Shown here: piece after piece, positions 50,603 through 62,796 of the stretch
Layout: every line of letters begins with the position of its first letter
Position numbering within the stretch: the stretch's first letter is position 1
Source: Penaeus vannamei
Taxonomy: Eukaryota; Arthropoda; Malacostraca; Decapoda; Penaeidae
Direction: 5' to 3'
Length of the DNA: 64,000 nucleotides
Assembly (NCBI RefSeq): GCF_042767895.1
Contig: NC_091589.1
Coordinates: 19,228,770-19,292,769, forward strand
Program-made: the position numbers and the translations under genes
The notes under the pieces: model-generated
Seen by the model: the letters and a program-made list of their open reading frames with translations, nothing else
Database searches by the model: none
What the model was told of the DNA's origin: nothing

Positions 50603-51016
50603 TTGACATGCCATGCATGATGCGACATATCTCCGGAATGCGGCCAACATCCCGGGAAAGTAAAAAGGATCCCTTAGTCGCTGATACGTCCTGTGGACGC
50701 CCCGATGTCCGGTAGACGGTACGGCATGGACCGCATCCAAAGCAGCGCCGCGCAGCGACCTTGGGATCACGAGCTGAAGCAGAGCTCGTTCATTATTGGA
50801 CTCGGTTCCGAAGTTCGAATTGGTCTCTCTGATGACGCTCCACCATGTCTGGTTGCAGCAAGGGCTATCAAGGTCAGCAATGGCTGCGATCTGACGACTG
50901 AGCAAGTCCGGGACGTGGTGGACCCGACCCGGCTTATAAAGAAGCTCGAAGTCGTAAATTGTCAGTTCGTGAGCCCATCGCGTCATCCTTACCGAGGCAG
51001 TTGGCTTGCGGAAGAC
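50603..51016 (-). pseudogene. RNase H end and integrase HHCC zinc-binding domain
   Basis: Frame 50986-50600, same phase as the flanking pol parts. It begins with the end of RNase H (ELTIYDFELLYKPGRVHHVP, then DLLSR, where the Asp is the likely last catalytic residue). It then carries the integrase N-terminal zinc-binding domain: His87, His94 in STGHRGVHRTYQRLRD, then FYFPGM and Cys124/Cys127 in SCMACQ. An in-frame TAA separates it from RNase H (just after TDHRPLV) and a TAG from the integrase core. Only point stops break it, so the decay is recent relative to the deletion of RT. Confidence 0.85.
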
Positions 51017-51601
51017 TTATACCAACGGCCTGTGATCTGTAAAGATACGGAATCGTCTCCCATAAAGGTAAAGGTGATAATGCCTAGTGCTCTCGACAAC
51101 AGCGAGGGCTTCCAGATCGATGGTCGGGTACCTGGTCTCGGCATCCCTAAGCTTCCGAGAAAAATATGCAACAGGGTGGAGTTCCCCAACCTTATCCAGC
51201 TGCATAAGGCAAGCACCGATCGCCGTGCCTGAAGCATCGGTGTGAAGCTCAAAGGGCTTCTCAAAATTTGGTTGGATCAAGCAAGGCGCGGTGGCAAGCG
51301 CCTGCTTAAGCCGTTCAAAATCCTCCTGCTGAGGTTTGCTCCATGAAAATTTTGTATCTTTTTTCAGGAGCCGAGTCAAAGGAGATGCGACCCTTGCGTA
51401 ATTGGGCACCAGTTGCTCCCAAGAACTGGCGAACTGGTGTTGGTTACGTGGTGTCTTTATGGCTCGTATCACTGTAACCTTGTCAGGGTCAGGCAAAACA
51501 CCATCCGGTGTAATCCAAAAAGCGAAAAGTGTCGGTCGCGAAGCGACACTTTGAAAGGTTAAGCCTGAACCCTGCTCCAGCGAGCAACTGCAACACGGCA
51601 T
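51017..51601 (-). pseudogene. RT thumb/connection and RNase H domain
   Basis: A 194-codon frame. Residues 31-90 fit the end of Ty3/gypsy RT (TPDGVLPDPDKVTVIRAIKT, then the LVPNYARVASPLTRLLKK region). Residues 115-194 are RNase H with Asp122 in HTDASGTAIGACLMQ, Glu164 in TIDLEALAVVE and Asp189 in FTDHRPLV. RNase H removes the RNA strand from RNA-DNA hybrids during reverse transcription. The first 30 codons of this frame are a shifted reading of the RT remnant. The natural phase changes by one base near 51500-51520. An in-frame TAA ends it. Confidence 0.88.
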
Positions 51602-51622
51602 CGAGGTGAGATAGGTGCGGTG
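51489..51622 (-). pseudogene. Reverse transcriptase C-terminal remnant (core deleted)
   Basis: In the frame ending at 51489 the sequence HLSHLDAVLQLLAGAGFRLN, then LSKCRFATDTFRFLDY, matches the end of the RT palm (the HL.HL..VF..L....L..KC.F....FLGH pattern). Directly upstream, at 51618-51635, the sequence switches to the linker that follows protease. The fingers and palm, including the Tyr-X-Asp-Asp motif, are absent from every frame nearby. I infer an internal deletion of roughly 600 bp or more. The element therefore cannot copy itself. Confidence 0.85.
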
Positions 51623-52056
51623 GATTCCGCGTCGTATTCGAGACGATCAAGTGAAACCTCCACGATCGCCGCATAGCAGAGCACGAATCTTTGCTCGATC
51701 TCAACCGGAACTGTCTGATCGTTGACGACCCAAACGTCAACCTCTGGTTGGGAGAGGTCCACTAACAAGCGAGGTACCAGGACCTTGGCTGTGTCGCTCT
51801 CAACACAAGCCAGTCCGCCCTTCAAGCCGTTCACAAGGCATCGCACGAATCGCCCCGCCCGAGGGGGACAGGTGACTCTCCACGCGCATCTCATCGCACC
51901 TTCCCGGTCTCCGCCGCTCGTACTACAGCAACGTAGCACGGCCTCTGGCTCGTGGTATGTCAGGATGCCGAGGGACCCGGCACCCGAGAACGAAACCCCG
52001 AGTCGGACTCCATTAAAACTAGCAGAGCTGGCCCCTGAAACAGGGGAGAGGTTCAA
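51610..52056 (-). pseudogene. Pol linker between protease and RT
   Basis: A frame of about 150 codons, shifted relative to protease and RNase H. The stretch around AKVLVPRLLVDLSQPEVDVW and VVNDQTVPVEIEQRFVLCYA has the pattern seen between protease and RT in many gypsy elements: a beta-rich segment with V.VLN...PV.L..G..LA. The match is by pattern only. It ends at the RT deletion junction. Confidence 0.6.
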
Positions 52057-52576
52057 CTTAAAACCTCCGCAGCAGGTCCACGCCTATCAGCACCTCTGCT
52101 GGAAACCTAGTGTCGTCGTTCACCACGAACACTGAGTGCCGGCACTAACAAGCTCGGGAAAATTTAAACTCAAGGGTTGCCCTGCCCTTGATGTCCAGTG
52201 CGACCCCAAATGCCCCCCTAAGGCCGCGTAGGTGCAGTGAGAGCGGGGTGTTGGAAATCCTCCTGAAACAAGACTCCACCACCGTTGCCTCACTTCCCGA
52301 GTCAAGAAAGGCCAAGACCTTAGTCCCAGCAACTACACAATTCAACAGCGCCTGAATCTGTGCCTCGGGAAGCTCCGGTTCCGTGGAACTGTCGCTCCCC
52401 TCGGCGCCCGCATCATCATTGTCCCTGACAGTGGCTCGTTGTGGTTGCGGTTGTGTTCTGTCGGGCGGTGCCCTACAGTTCTGCCCGAAAAAAGCACCGC
52501 CCAGCCACATGCCCTCGGCGGCCACACCGGGTGCACTGATTACCTTCTCGCACCGCACGACACTCGGAGGCGTCAT
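52057..52576 (-). pseudogene. Aspartic protease of element B
   Basis: The frame opens at 52576 and overlaps the end of gag in a different phase. The active-site motif is KVLAFLDSGSEATVVE (Asp92-Ser93-Gly94), the usual D-[ST]-G of a retropepsin, which works as a dimer to cut Gag-Pol. The N-terminal 60 residues are a low-complexity linker (PQPQ, DNDDAGAEGSDSSTEPELPE). A TAG at 52147-52145 interrupts it. In the same phase the sequence then continues HSVFVVNDDTRFPAEVLIGV and DLLRRF, the expected C-terminal part (IG.DLL), to a TAA near 52059. Relative to gag the phase is +1 (equivalently -2), which may be decay or an original frameshift. Confidence 0.82.
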
Positions 52577-53654
52577 GCGTAGTCACCTGATGGTAGGGAC
52601 ACCAGCGTCGGGGTTCTCGAGTGCGTACGGGTAACTCTGCTAGGGGATCAACCGGAGATCGACCCTCGCGAGGAGTAGAAGAGCGAGGTTTAGGCCCTGC
52701 CTCGCTCGAGAAACTGACCAATGGTTTCTCTACCCGCCCGACATATTGCCGATGGTGCCAGGCTTTTTGGGCTGCTTCGACCACCCGGTAAAGTGGCTGA
52801 TCCTCTATCAACACGAGCTTTTCCCTCAGCCAGAGTGGGAGTCCTTGGAGAAAAGTCCTCCTCATCAGAGGTTCAGCTGGCCCAAGTTCAGGATAATCGC
52901 GCATGCCTTGGTATACTACGGTCTCGATCGCGAGATAGAAGTCCCTAGGGGAAGTGTCGCCGAGTACGTACGACCCTAAATGCCGTAGGTACTCCATCGA
53001 CGAGCACGTCCCCTGGAGACGTTGTCGAAGGGTTTCCTTAAACTCGTCCCAGGTCCCAATCCCGTCAATAACTGGGGGGTTAATGACTATATCCGCCGTC
53101 CCCCTACAGCTACCACGGGCGGCGCGGATCAGAGCCTCATCCGTGCCATAAGGATGGGCTTGCTCAATGTGCCGCAACCATATTTCCAATTCCTGATTCC
53201 TCCGAAGAGGCTGGCTCGCTGGGACCTCTGCCCGGTAAGGCGGAATCGGGCCATGCAGGGTTATACCTTGATCTAAGGGACGCGGGTTGATGGGCGCTCG
53301 CTGAGATGAGTGGTCAGTCGTGACCGCATGCACCCCCACTTCTACCTACGATGCAGAGGCTGCAGCTGGTGAACGAGTGTGCGGTTCAGATGCCCTGGGC
53401 TCCAGTAATCGCACGATATTGGCGTACTGCCCTTCCAGGGTACTGAACCGAGAATTCAGCCGTTCGAATTTGTCCACCAGCTCCCCATACTTCGAGAGCG
53501 AGAGGTGGTCACGGGGCTCTAGCCTTTGCCTCAAAGTCAAAGATTGAGCGTTATCTCCTCGATGAAACTCGGGGCCCTCAAAAAGGGTGTTAGCAGAGGA
53601 TCCTGAGCACTCATTAGTGGGTTCTCCTTGGACGGTATTGCGTGTGCGAGGCAT
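52473..53654 (-). pseudogene. gag (nucleocapsid-type), one in-frame stop
   Basis: One phase runs from ATG at 53654 to the stop at 52473, about 393 codons, broken only by TAG at 53348-53346. The first 102 codons include a heptad-like segment (YGELVDKFERLNSRFSTLEG) that may be a coiled coil. The second part (288 codons) is the capsid-like region with PLRRNQELEIWLRHIEQ and LRHLGSYVLGDTSPRDFY. It ends with a CxxH...H...C cluster (WCPYHQVTTHDASECR) and a classical zinc knuckle CTRCGRRGHVAGRC (C-X2-C-X4-H-X4-C, about residues 269-282). Gag forms the particle and binds element RNA in the cytoplasm. The overlapping plus-strand frames are shadows. Confidence 0.85.
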
Positions 53655-53755
53655 TTTTGCGTCCCAGCACTTGCTCTACAACCCGTTACTTAGCTTACGA
53701 TAGACTTGCACAAAGGCTTGACCAGACACTTTATAAAAAAAGAATAACTCTTCTC
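53655..53755 (-). other. 5' leader between primer-binding site and gag
   Basis: About 100 bp of untranslated leader. Packaging signals would be expected here, but none can be recognised by eye. Confidence 0.45.
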
Positions 53756-53773
53756 TCCCACCGCTGCCTACCA
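53756..53773 (-). promoter_or_regulatory. Primer-binding site candidate (tRNA-Leu-like)
   Basis: On the minus strand TGGTAGGCAGCGGTGGGA lies 10 nt after the 5' LTR terminus. It begins with the obligatory TGG (complement of tRNA CCA). From memory of animal tRNA-Leu(AAG), whose 3' end is CCCACCGCTGCCACCA, it matches with one extra A. The tRNA identity is inferred, not tested. Confidence 0.55.
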
Positions 53774-53783
53774 AAAAGAGAGT

Positions 53784-56079
53784 TGTAGCGGGGCGTAGAC
53801 CCAGTAGACTTAAGTTGTCTGGTTGAGTACGGGGTTAACCGAGAATATGGAGTTTTTGCTCAAGGGAAAAGATTCGGCTGCAATGAACAGATGTAAGGTT
53901 CCAGGCCTACGGCATGCTGCCACCAACCGATTAGTAGGTTCGGGAACCGTGTGTGTTGTGTAAGTGGGTGTAGGCGTTGTGTAAGAAAAGGGTGGAAGGA
54001 AAGTACAGGATGCATGTATTAAATGTTGGATGTGTAGGTGTATAGATGTGAAAAGGGAGATAGCGTAGGCTGAGCGTCTGCGTGGACGTGTTTCGATGAA
54101 AAAAGCAAGATCATAGAATTCTTCTTCTTCCCTTCGGTTTGAGCATCCGCCTGCTGGGAGCGGGAACACCGTTATAGCTAAATGAATCTGTTCTTTTGAT
54201 ATCAGCTTAATATTCTCTGATTAATCTAGCCTTTTTACAGCCTTTCAAGGGTTGCGTGATGTCAGAGCAACCAGCGATGTGCTGTTTAGGAGACCCGAGT
54301 CCGAGAAAGATTTAGGCATCTAACCTTGTCAGAACCAGAACTTTAGTGGTGGTAAGATTATGAATTATTCTGACTGGAGTTGAGTAAAAGCTCTATGATG
54401 GTATGTTTATTTTGGGGAGCAAATTGCACTCACTAGGGAGTTACAGGCATTTTCAGTCATGGAAAAGTAGACAAAGGTGTGTGCATCACCGATTTATCAC
54501 AGCGGAGGTGATGCACGAGAAATTAACACCAGATAAAACTTACCACGAAATATAAAAATGTCTTCCCTAAGTTGGCGTCCCAATTCCAGAAGTCCTGTTA
54601 CTAGGGGGTCAGCATAAAAACATCCAAGTCCCTAAATTACGTTAAATTGTTAACATCCAATCCAAATGAATGTTAACTGTAAACCAAAGCTAATGCTGAC
54701 GGATACCCAGTAAGAGTACTTGTGTGCAAAAGAATTAAGAAATAGATTTAAAAAGAAGGCTGAAAAAGTCATGGAAAAGTAGACAAAGGTGTGTGCATCA
54801 CCGATTTATCACAGCGGAGGTGATGCACGAGAAATTAACACCAGATTAACCTTACTACGAAAAGGGCTCGTTATCAGGAGATACGGAGCAACAAAGTGTC
54901 TGATCACCCACAAGGTCAGGCAGAAATCAACAGAAACATATCAAACAAAATATGTAAAAAGATCCTGATAACGATCTTTATCCCCGGAGGTACGGATCCT
55001 CAAGCAGGGACGAAAGGAAATATTAACATTAACTTTTTAAAAAAATATGTACAGGAGGTATGACTCCTCAAGTACGAACGAAATACAACGAAGTATTAAC
55101 TTAAATCTTAAAAAGGGAGAGTCACACTGGAGGTGTAATCACAGACTGCTTGATCACCCACGCGATCAAGTAGAAATCAACAAACACGCATTAAGCGAAA
55201 CAAAACAAATCGACGATAAAGTACGTAAATGTACTTAAAAAGATCTTTATTCCAGGAAGTACGGATCCTCAGGCAGGAATGAAAAGAAACTAAGTGATAA
55301 CTTAGTTGTTAAATTGAATACACTGGAGGTATGGATCCTCAAGCAGTGTTCCTCTATATCACTTGGTCCTAATGCTCTCAAACACTTGGAAATACACAAA
55401 AGAGTGCACCCTGCAGATAATAATGCAGCATGTCACGCTAAAGTCCAAAAGAGACCAGTCGTCTCCTACACACAACCATCAACCACTTAGCTTGAGGAGA
55501 TACCTAATGCGAGGTAAATCCGAGGGTTGAAGTAAATCCAAGGGTGAAGTAAATAAATCCAAGCGAGAGCACAACACAGGTAAAAATATCCACCGCGAAG
55601 GACCAAAGTGCGGGACAGAGGTCAGGACCGAAGTTATCCTCCTTCCCCCTACCACGAGTACATATACCCCGAAAGAAACCCCCAGGCCAAGCCCCAGGCA
55701 TGGCGCGAAAGAAGAATATAGGCAAAAGAAGTGCCTGAAGACCAAGCCGATAGTTCGACAATCCAAACAACCGAGACGAGAGAGGGAAGGGGAAAAACAA
55801 AAAAAAAAAACAGGGTAACGACCGTTACCTCCTTCGGTGGTTATCACGAGAATTTGGAGGGCGTCGGCAAGAGGAAAGAACATTAGAAAAAGATAAATAC
55901 AGGAAAAAAAATACGGAGAAAATCCGATAACAAACCGTTATAGTAAAAACTGTGCATATCGGCCATTACATATTTACATTATTCAGGGGTTTTAAAAATA
56001 AATAGTTAGTTTGGCTTGGCGACTTCAACTGGAGATGACATCATCCTTAGAGTCGGGACGTACGCAGCCGTACACTACA
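53784..56079 (-). repeat. 5' LTR of element B (no nested insertion)
   Basis: 2296 bp, TGTAGCGGGGCGTAGACCC...GTACACTACA. It is aligned along its length with the 3' LTR but visibly diverged by eye, with many indels. It lacks the nested solo LTR and also lacks about 250 bp before TGGAGATGACATCATCC. It has its own 80-bp internal duplication at 54455-54846. It resembles the fragment at 2356-2668 more than the 3' LTR of its own element. Hairpin 1 is damaged here and hairpin 2 keeps pairing through one wobble. Confidence 0.88.
54455..54846. repeat. Duplicated stem-loop segment in the 5' LTR
   Basis: The segment GTCATGGAAAAGTAGACAAA through GAGAAATTAACACCAGAT, which contains the GTGCATCACC/GGTGATGCAC stem, occurs at 54455-54537 and again at 54769-54846. 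The other LTRs have it once. The copies are nearly identical, so the duplication is young relative to the LTR divergence. Confidence 0.88.
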
Positions 56080-57225
56080 CCCTTATTATTTCTATTGCCA
56101 TTATTGGTATGAAAATTATTGGGAAAACAGTTAATCATTGCTATTATTGCTGTAATTATCAATATTATCATTATGATTATCATTTTAACATTATTATCCT
56201 TATTATCATCATAATTATCATTATTATCATCGTTATTGCGGTTAAATTAATTATTATGCAAATTATTATTGTTATTTCCCTCATTATAACTATTTTTATA
56301 ATGATAACAATAATGATAATTTTAGAAATAATAACGACAATTATAATAATTATAATGACAAAGATAATGATTTTGTTATTATTTCTATTGCCATTATTAG
56401 TGTGAAAATTATTGGAATAGAGTACATTGTTGCTATTATTGCAGTAATTCTCAAAATTATCATTATAATTATAATTTTTTCATTATTATCATTATTGTCA
56501 TTATCATCACAATTATGATCATTATTGTCAATAATAAAAGAATTATCATAGAAATCCTCATAATTACCCGAATTAATGTTAAAATCATCATAATTACCAT
56601 TAAAAAGCGAAAAAGGGTTTTTTTCGACGTTTCTCTCAAAAGGCTAGATTTTAGCGTTTATTCGACTTAGGATTATTATCATTATAGTCATTACCATCGT
56701 AATTATCATCATTATTGCAGATATAATAATTATTATGCTAATTATTATTGCTATTTTCATCATTGTAACTACTTTTGTAATGATAATAACAATAATGATA
56801 ATTTTAGAAATAATAATGATAATAATAATGATTATAATAACAAAGATAATGATATTATTATTTCTATTGCAATTATTGGTAAAAAAAAATTGGAATGGAG
56901 TTAATCATTGCTATTATTGCAGTAATTATCAAAATTATAATTATAATTATCATTTTATCATTATTATTATCATTATCATCATAATTATTATTATCCTCTT
57001 TATTGCAGTTATAATAATCATTATGCTAATTATTATTGCTCATTTCATTATATCTATATTTATAATGATAACAACAATAATGATAATTTTAGAAAGAATA
57101 ATGACAATAATAATAATTATAATGACAGGGATGATATTGAAATTATTTCTATTGCCATTAATAGTATGAAGATTATTGGAATAGAGTTAATTGTTGCTAT
57201 TATTGCAGTAATTATCAATATTATC

Positions 57226-57925
57226 ATTACAAATATCATTTTATCATTATTATCATTACAAATATCATTTTATCATTATTATTGTCATTATCATCATAAT
57301 TATCATTATAGTCAATATTAAAGGGATTATTATGGAAATCCTCATAATTACCTGAATTAATGTTAAAATCATCATAATTACCATTAAAAAGCGAAAAAGT
57401 TTTTTTTCGACCTTACTCTGAAAAGGCTGTAATACGCTAGATTTTGGCGTTTTTTCGACTTTTGGAATTTTATTACTTTTAGCCTTGATTTCATTATAAA
57501 TGAATAATTACTATTATCATCATTATTATCATTATTGTCATTATATTTTATTATCATTATAGTCATTATCATCATTATTATAATCATTTTTTCAGTTATA
57601 ATAATTATTATGGTAGTTCTTAATGCTATTTTTATCATTATAACTACTTTCATAATGATAATAACAATAATGATAATTCTAGAAATAATAATGACAATAA
57701 TAATAATTATAATGACAGGGATGATATTGAAATTATTTCTATTGCCATTAATAGTATGAAGATTATTGGAATAGAGTTAATTGTTGCTATTATTGCAGTA
57801 ATTATCAATATTATCATTACAAATATCATTTTATCATTATTATCATTACAAATATCATTTTATCATTATTATCATTACAAATATCATTTTATCATTATTA
57901 TTGTCATTATCATCATAATTATCAT
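57226..57925 (+). repeat. 29-bp slippage repeats in array 3
   Basis: ATTACAAATATCATTTTATC followed by ATTATTATC (29 bp) occurs twice from about 57226 and three times from about 57833. The two sites lie in near-identical units 592 bp apart (57118-57290 and 57711-57915). The copy number changed after that duplication. Confidence 0.82.
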
Positions 57926-59457
57926 TATAGTCAATATTAAAAGGGGTTATTATGGAAATCCTCATAATTACCTGAATTAATGTTAAAATCATAATTATTT
58001 AAAAGCGAAGGTTTTTTTTCGACTTTTCTCTCGGAAGGCAGTAACACGCTAGATTTTGCAGTTTTTTTTACTTTTGGAATTTTATTAATTTTAGCCTTTA
58101 TTTCATTATGAATGAACTCTATGATTATTAGTATCATCATTATCATCATTATTGTCATTATATTTTATTATCATTATAGTCATTATCATCATTATTATAA
58201 TCATTTTTTCAGTTATAATAATTATTATGGTAGTTCTTAATGCTACTTTTATCATTATAACTACTTTCATAATGATAATAACAATAATGATAATTCTAGA
58301 AATAATAATGACAATAATAATAATTATAATAACAATAATAATAATACAATTATTATTTCTATTGCCATTATTAGTATGAAAATTATTGGAATAGAGGTAA
58401 TCATTGCTATTATTGCAGTAATAATGAAAATTATCATTATAATTATCATTTTATCCTTATTATTATTATCATTGCAGTTATAATGAATATTATGCTAATT
58501 AGTATTGCTATTTTCATCACTATAACAGCAGTAATGATAATTTTAGAAATAATAATGACAGTAATAATAATCATAATGACGAAGATAATTTTTTTTTTTT
58601 TTTTTTTTTGCCATTATAAGTATGAGAATTATTGGAATAGAGTTAATTGTTGCTATTATTGCAGTAATTATCAATATTATCATTATAATTATCATTTTAT
58701 CCTTATTATCATTATTATTGTCATTATCATCATAATTATCATTATTGTCAATAATAAAGGAATTATCATGGAAATACTCATAATTACCTGAATTAAAGTT
58801 AAAATCATCATAATTCCCATTAAAAAGCTGAAAGGGTTTTTTTCGGCGTTTCTCTCAAAAGACTGTAAAACGCTAGATTATGGCGTTTTTTTTTATCATT
58901 ATCATCATAATTATCATTACTGTTATCATTATTACAGTTATAAAGATTTTTATGCTAATTAGTATTGCTATTTTCATCATTATAACCATTTTTATAATGA
59001 TAACAACAATATTGATAATTTTAGAAATAATAATGAAAATAATAATTATTATAATGACTAAGATAATGATATTATTATTATTTCTATTGCCATTCTTAGT
59101 ATGAAAATTATTGGAATAGAGTTAATTGTTACTATTATTGCAGTAATTATCAATATTAGATTTATAATTATCACTTTATCATTATTATTGTCACTATGAT
59201 CATAATTATCATCATAAGTATCATCATTATTGTCAATAATAAAGGAATTATCATGAAAATTCTAGTAATTACCTCAATTAATGTTAAAATCATCCTAATT
59301 ACCATTAAAAAGCAAAAAAGGGGTTCTTTCGACCTTTCTCTCAAAAAGCTGTAATACGCTAGATTTTGGCTTTTTTTTCGATTTCTGGGATTTTATTACT
59401 TTTAGCCTTTATTTCATAATAAATGGCCTGAATATTCTTTACTATCATCATTATTAT

Positions 59458-59519
59458 CATTACTGTTATTGTTTTTTAGGATTATTATCATTACTGTTAT
59501 TGTTTTTTAGGATTATTAT
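59458..59519 (+). repeat. 31-bp direct duplication in array 3
   Basis: TCATTACTGTTATTGTTTTT followed by TAGGATTATTA is present twice in tandem. The homologous unit at 61995-62030 has a single copy (GTCATTGTTTTTTAGGATTA). Confidence 0.85.
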
Positions 59520-62500
59520 CATTATTGTCATTATCATCATTATTATCATCATTATTGCAGTTATGATAATTATTATGCTAATTATTATTGCTATTTTCAT
59601 CATTATAACTACTTTTATAATAATAATAATAATGGTAATTCTAGAAATAATAATGACAATAACAATAATTATAATAACAAAAATAATGATATCATTATTA
59701 TTTCTATTGCCATTATTAGTATGAAAATTATTGGAATAGAGTTAATCATTGCTATTATTGCAGTAATTATGAAAATTATCATTATAATTATCATTTTATC
59801 ATTATTATCATCATTATCATAATAATTATCACTATTATCATTATTGCAGTTATAATTATTATGGTAATTAGTATTGCTATTTTCATAATTATAATTATTT
59901 TTATAATGATAGCAACAATAATGATAATTTTAGAAATAATAATGACAATAACAATAATAATAATGACAAAGATAATGATATTATTATTTCTATTGCCATT
60001 ATAAGTATAAAAATTATTGGAATAGAGTCAATTGTTGCTTTTATTGCAGTAATTATCAATATTATTATCATAATTATCATTATTATCATTATTATTGTTA
60101 TTATCATCATAATTATCATCATTATTGTCAATAATAAAGGAATAATCATGGAAAACTTCATAATTACCTGAATTCATTTTCTATTCATCATAATTACCAT
60201 TAAAAAGCAAAAAAGGGCTTTTTTCGACGTTTCTCTCAAAAGGCTGTAATACGCTAGATTTTGGCGTTTTTTCCCCTTTTAGAATTTTATTAGCTTTAGC
60301 CTTTATTTCATTATAAATGGCCCGAATAATTATTACTATCATCATTATTATCATTATTGTCATTATTCTTATTTCTATTTTGATTATAGTCATTATGATC
60401 AATATTATCATCATTTGCAGTTATAATTATTATGCTAATTATTATGGCTATTTTCATCATTATAACTAGTTTTATAATGATAATAACAATAATGATAATT
60501 CTAGAAATAATAATGACAATGATAATAATTATAATAACAAAGATAATGATATCATTAATATTTCTATTGCCATTATTAGTATGAACAATATTGGAATAGA
60601 GGTAATTATTGCTATTGTTGCAGTAATTATGAAAATTATCATTATAATTATCATTCTGTCATAATTATCATCCTTATCATCATAATTATTCTTATTATCA
60701 TCTTTATTGCAGTTATATTGATTATTATGCTAATTAGTATTGCTATTTTTCATCATTATAACTATTTTTATAATGATAACAACAATAATGATTATTTTAG
60801 AAATAATAATGACAATAATAATTATAATGACAAAGATAATGATATTATTATTATTTCTATTGCAATTATTAGTATGAAAATTATTGGAATAGAGTTAATT
60901 GTTGCTTTATTGCAGTAATTATCAATATTATCATTATAATTATCATTTTATCATTATTGTCAATAATGAAGGAATTATCATAGAACTCCTAATAATTACC
61001 TGAAATAATGTTAAAATCATCATAATTGCCATTAAAAAGTTAATAAGGTTTTTTTTTTCATAAGGATAACATCAATAATGATAATTTTAGAAATAATAAT
61101 GACAGGAATAATAATTATAATGACAAAGATAATGATATTATTATTATTATTGCCATTATTAGTATGAAGATTATTGGAATAGAGTTAATTGTTGCTATTA
61201 TTGCAGTAATTATCAATATTATCATTATAATTATCATTTTATCATTATCATTATTATTTTCATTATCATCATAATTTTCATCATTATTGTCAATAATAAA
61301 GGAATTATCATGGAAATCCTCATAATTACCTGAATTAAAGTTAAAATCATCATAATTCCCATTAAAAAGCGAAAAGGGTTTTTTCGGCGTTTCTCTCAAA
61401 AGGCTGTAATACGCTAGATTGTGGCGTTTTTTCATCATTATCATCATGATTATCATTACTATTATCATTATTGCAATTATAAACATTTTTATGCTAATTA
61501 GTATTGCTATTTTCATCATTATAACTATATTTTATAATGATAACAACAATATTGATAATTTTAGAAAAAATAATGACAATAATAATTACTATAATGACTA
61601 AGATTATAGTATATTATTATTATTTCTTTTGCCATTATTAGTATAAACATTATTGGAATAGAGTTAATTGTTACTATTATTGCAGTAATTATCAATATTA
61701 GCATTATAATTATCATTTTATCCTTATTATAGTCATTATCATCCTAATTATCATCATAAATATCATCATTATTGCCAATAATAAAGGAATTATCATAGAA
61801 TTTCTAGTAATTACCTCAATTAATGTTAAAATCATCCTAATTTCCATTAAAAAGCAAAAAAAGGGTTTTTTTTGACCTTTGTCTCAAAAAGCTGTAATAG
61901 GCTAGATTTTTTTTTTTTGCATTTCTGGGATTTTATTACTTTTAGCCTTTATTTCATTATAAATGGCCTGAATAATTTTTACCATCATCATTATTATCAT
62001 TATTGTCATTGTTTTTTAGGATTACTATCATTATTGTCATTATCATCATTATCATCATTATTGCAGTTATAATAATTATTATGCTAATTATTAATGCTAT
62101 TTTCATCATTATAACTACTTTTATAATGATAATAATAATAATGGTAATTCTAGAAATAATAATGACAATAACAATAATTATAATAATAGAAATAATATCA
62201 TTATTATTTCTATTGCCATTATTAGTATGAAAATTATTGGAATAGAGTTAATCATTGCTATTATTCCAGTAATTATGAAAATTATCATTATAATTATCAT
62301 TTTATCATTATTATCATCATTATCATAATAATTATCATTATTATTATTATTGCAGTTATAATTATTATTATGCTAATTAGTATTGCTATTTTCATAATTA
62401 TAATTATTTTTATAATGATAACAACAATAATGATAATTTTAGAAATGATAATGACAATAACAATAATAATAATGACAAAGATAATGATATTATTATTATT

Positions 62501-62796
62501 TCTATTGCCATTATTAGTATGAAAATTATTGGAATAGAGTCAATTGTTGCTTTTATTGCAGTAATTATCAATATTATTATCATAATTATCATTTTATCAT
62601 TATTATCATTATTATCATGATCATCATAATTATCATCATTATTGTCAATAATGAAGAAATTATCATGGAAAACCTCATAATTACCTGAATTAATTTTATA
62701 ATCATCATAATTACCATTAAAAAGCAAGAAAGGGCTTTTTTTCGACGTTTCTCTCCAAAGGCTGTAATACGCTAGATTTTGGCGTTTTTTTTTCCC

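Larger units (their letters stand above)
43723..56079 (-). mobile_element. Ty3/gypsy LTR retrotransposon, degenerate (element B)
   Basis: This is a 12.4-kb element read on the minus strand. It comprises a 5' LTR (53784-56079), a primer-binding-site candidate (53756-53773), gag (52473-53654), protease, an RT remnant, RNase H and integrase (49549-52576), a non-coding 3' stretch with a 50-bp tandem repeat, a polypurine tract (47610-47622) and a 3' LTR (43723-47609). The order gag-PR-RT-RH-IN with a GPF/Y-like tail identifies Ty3/gypsy (Metaviridae). The LTRs are very long (2.3-2.6 kb without the nested insertion). No envelope-like gene is seen. The element is dead: the RT core is missing, stops and frameshifts interrupt gag and pol, and the LTRs disagree. 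Confidence 0.92.

Noticed and set aside
50307..53276. Plus-strand frames of 60-180 codons opposite gag and pol
   Set aside because: They are antisense shadows of the recognised minus-strand domains.
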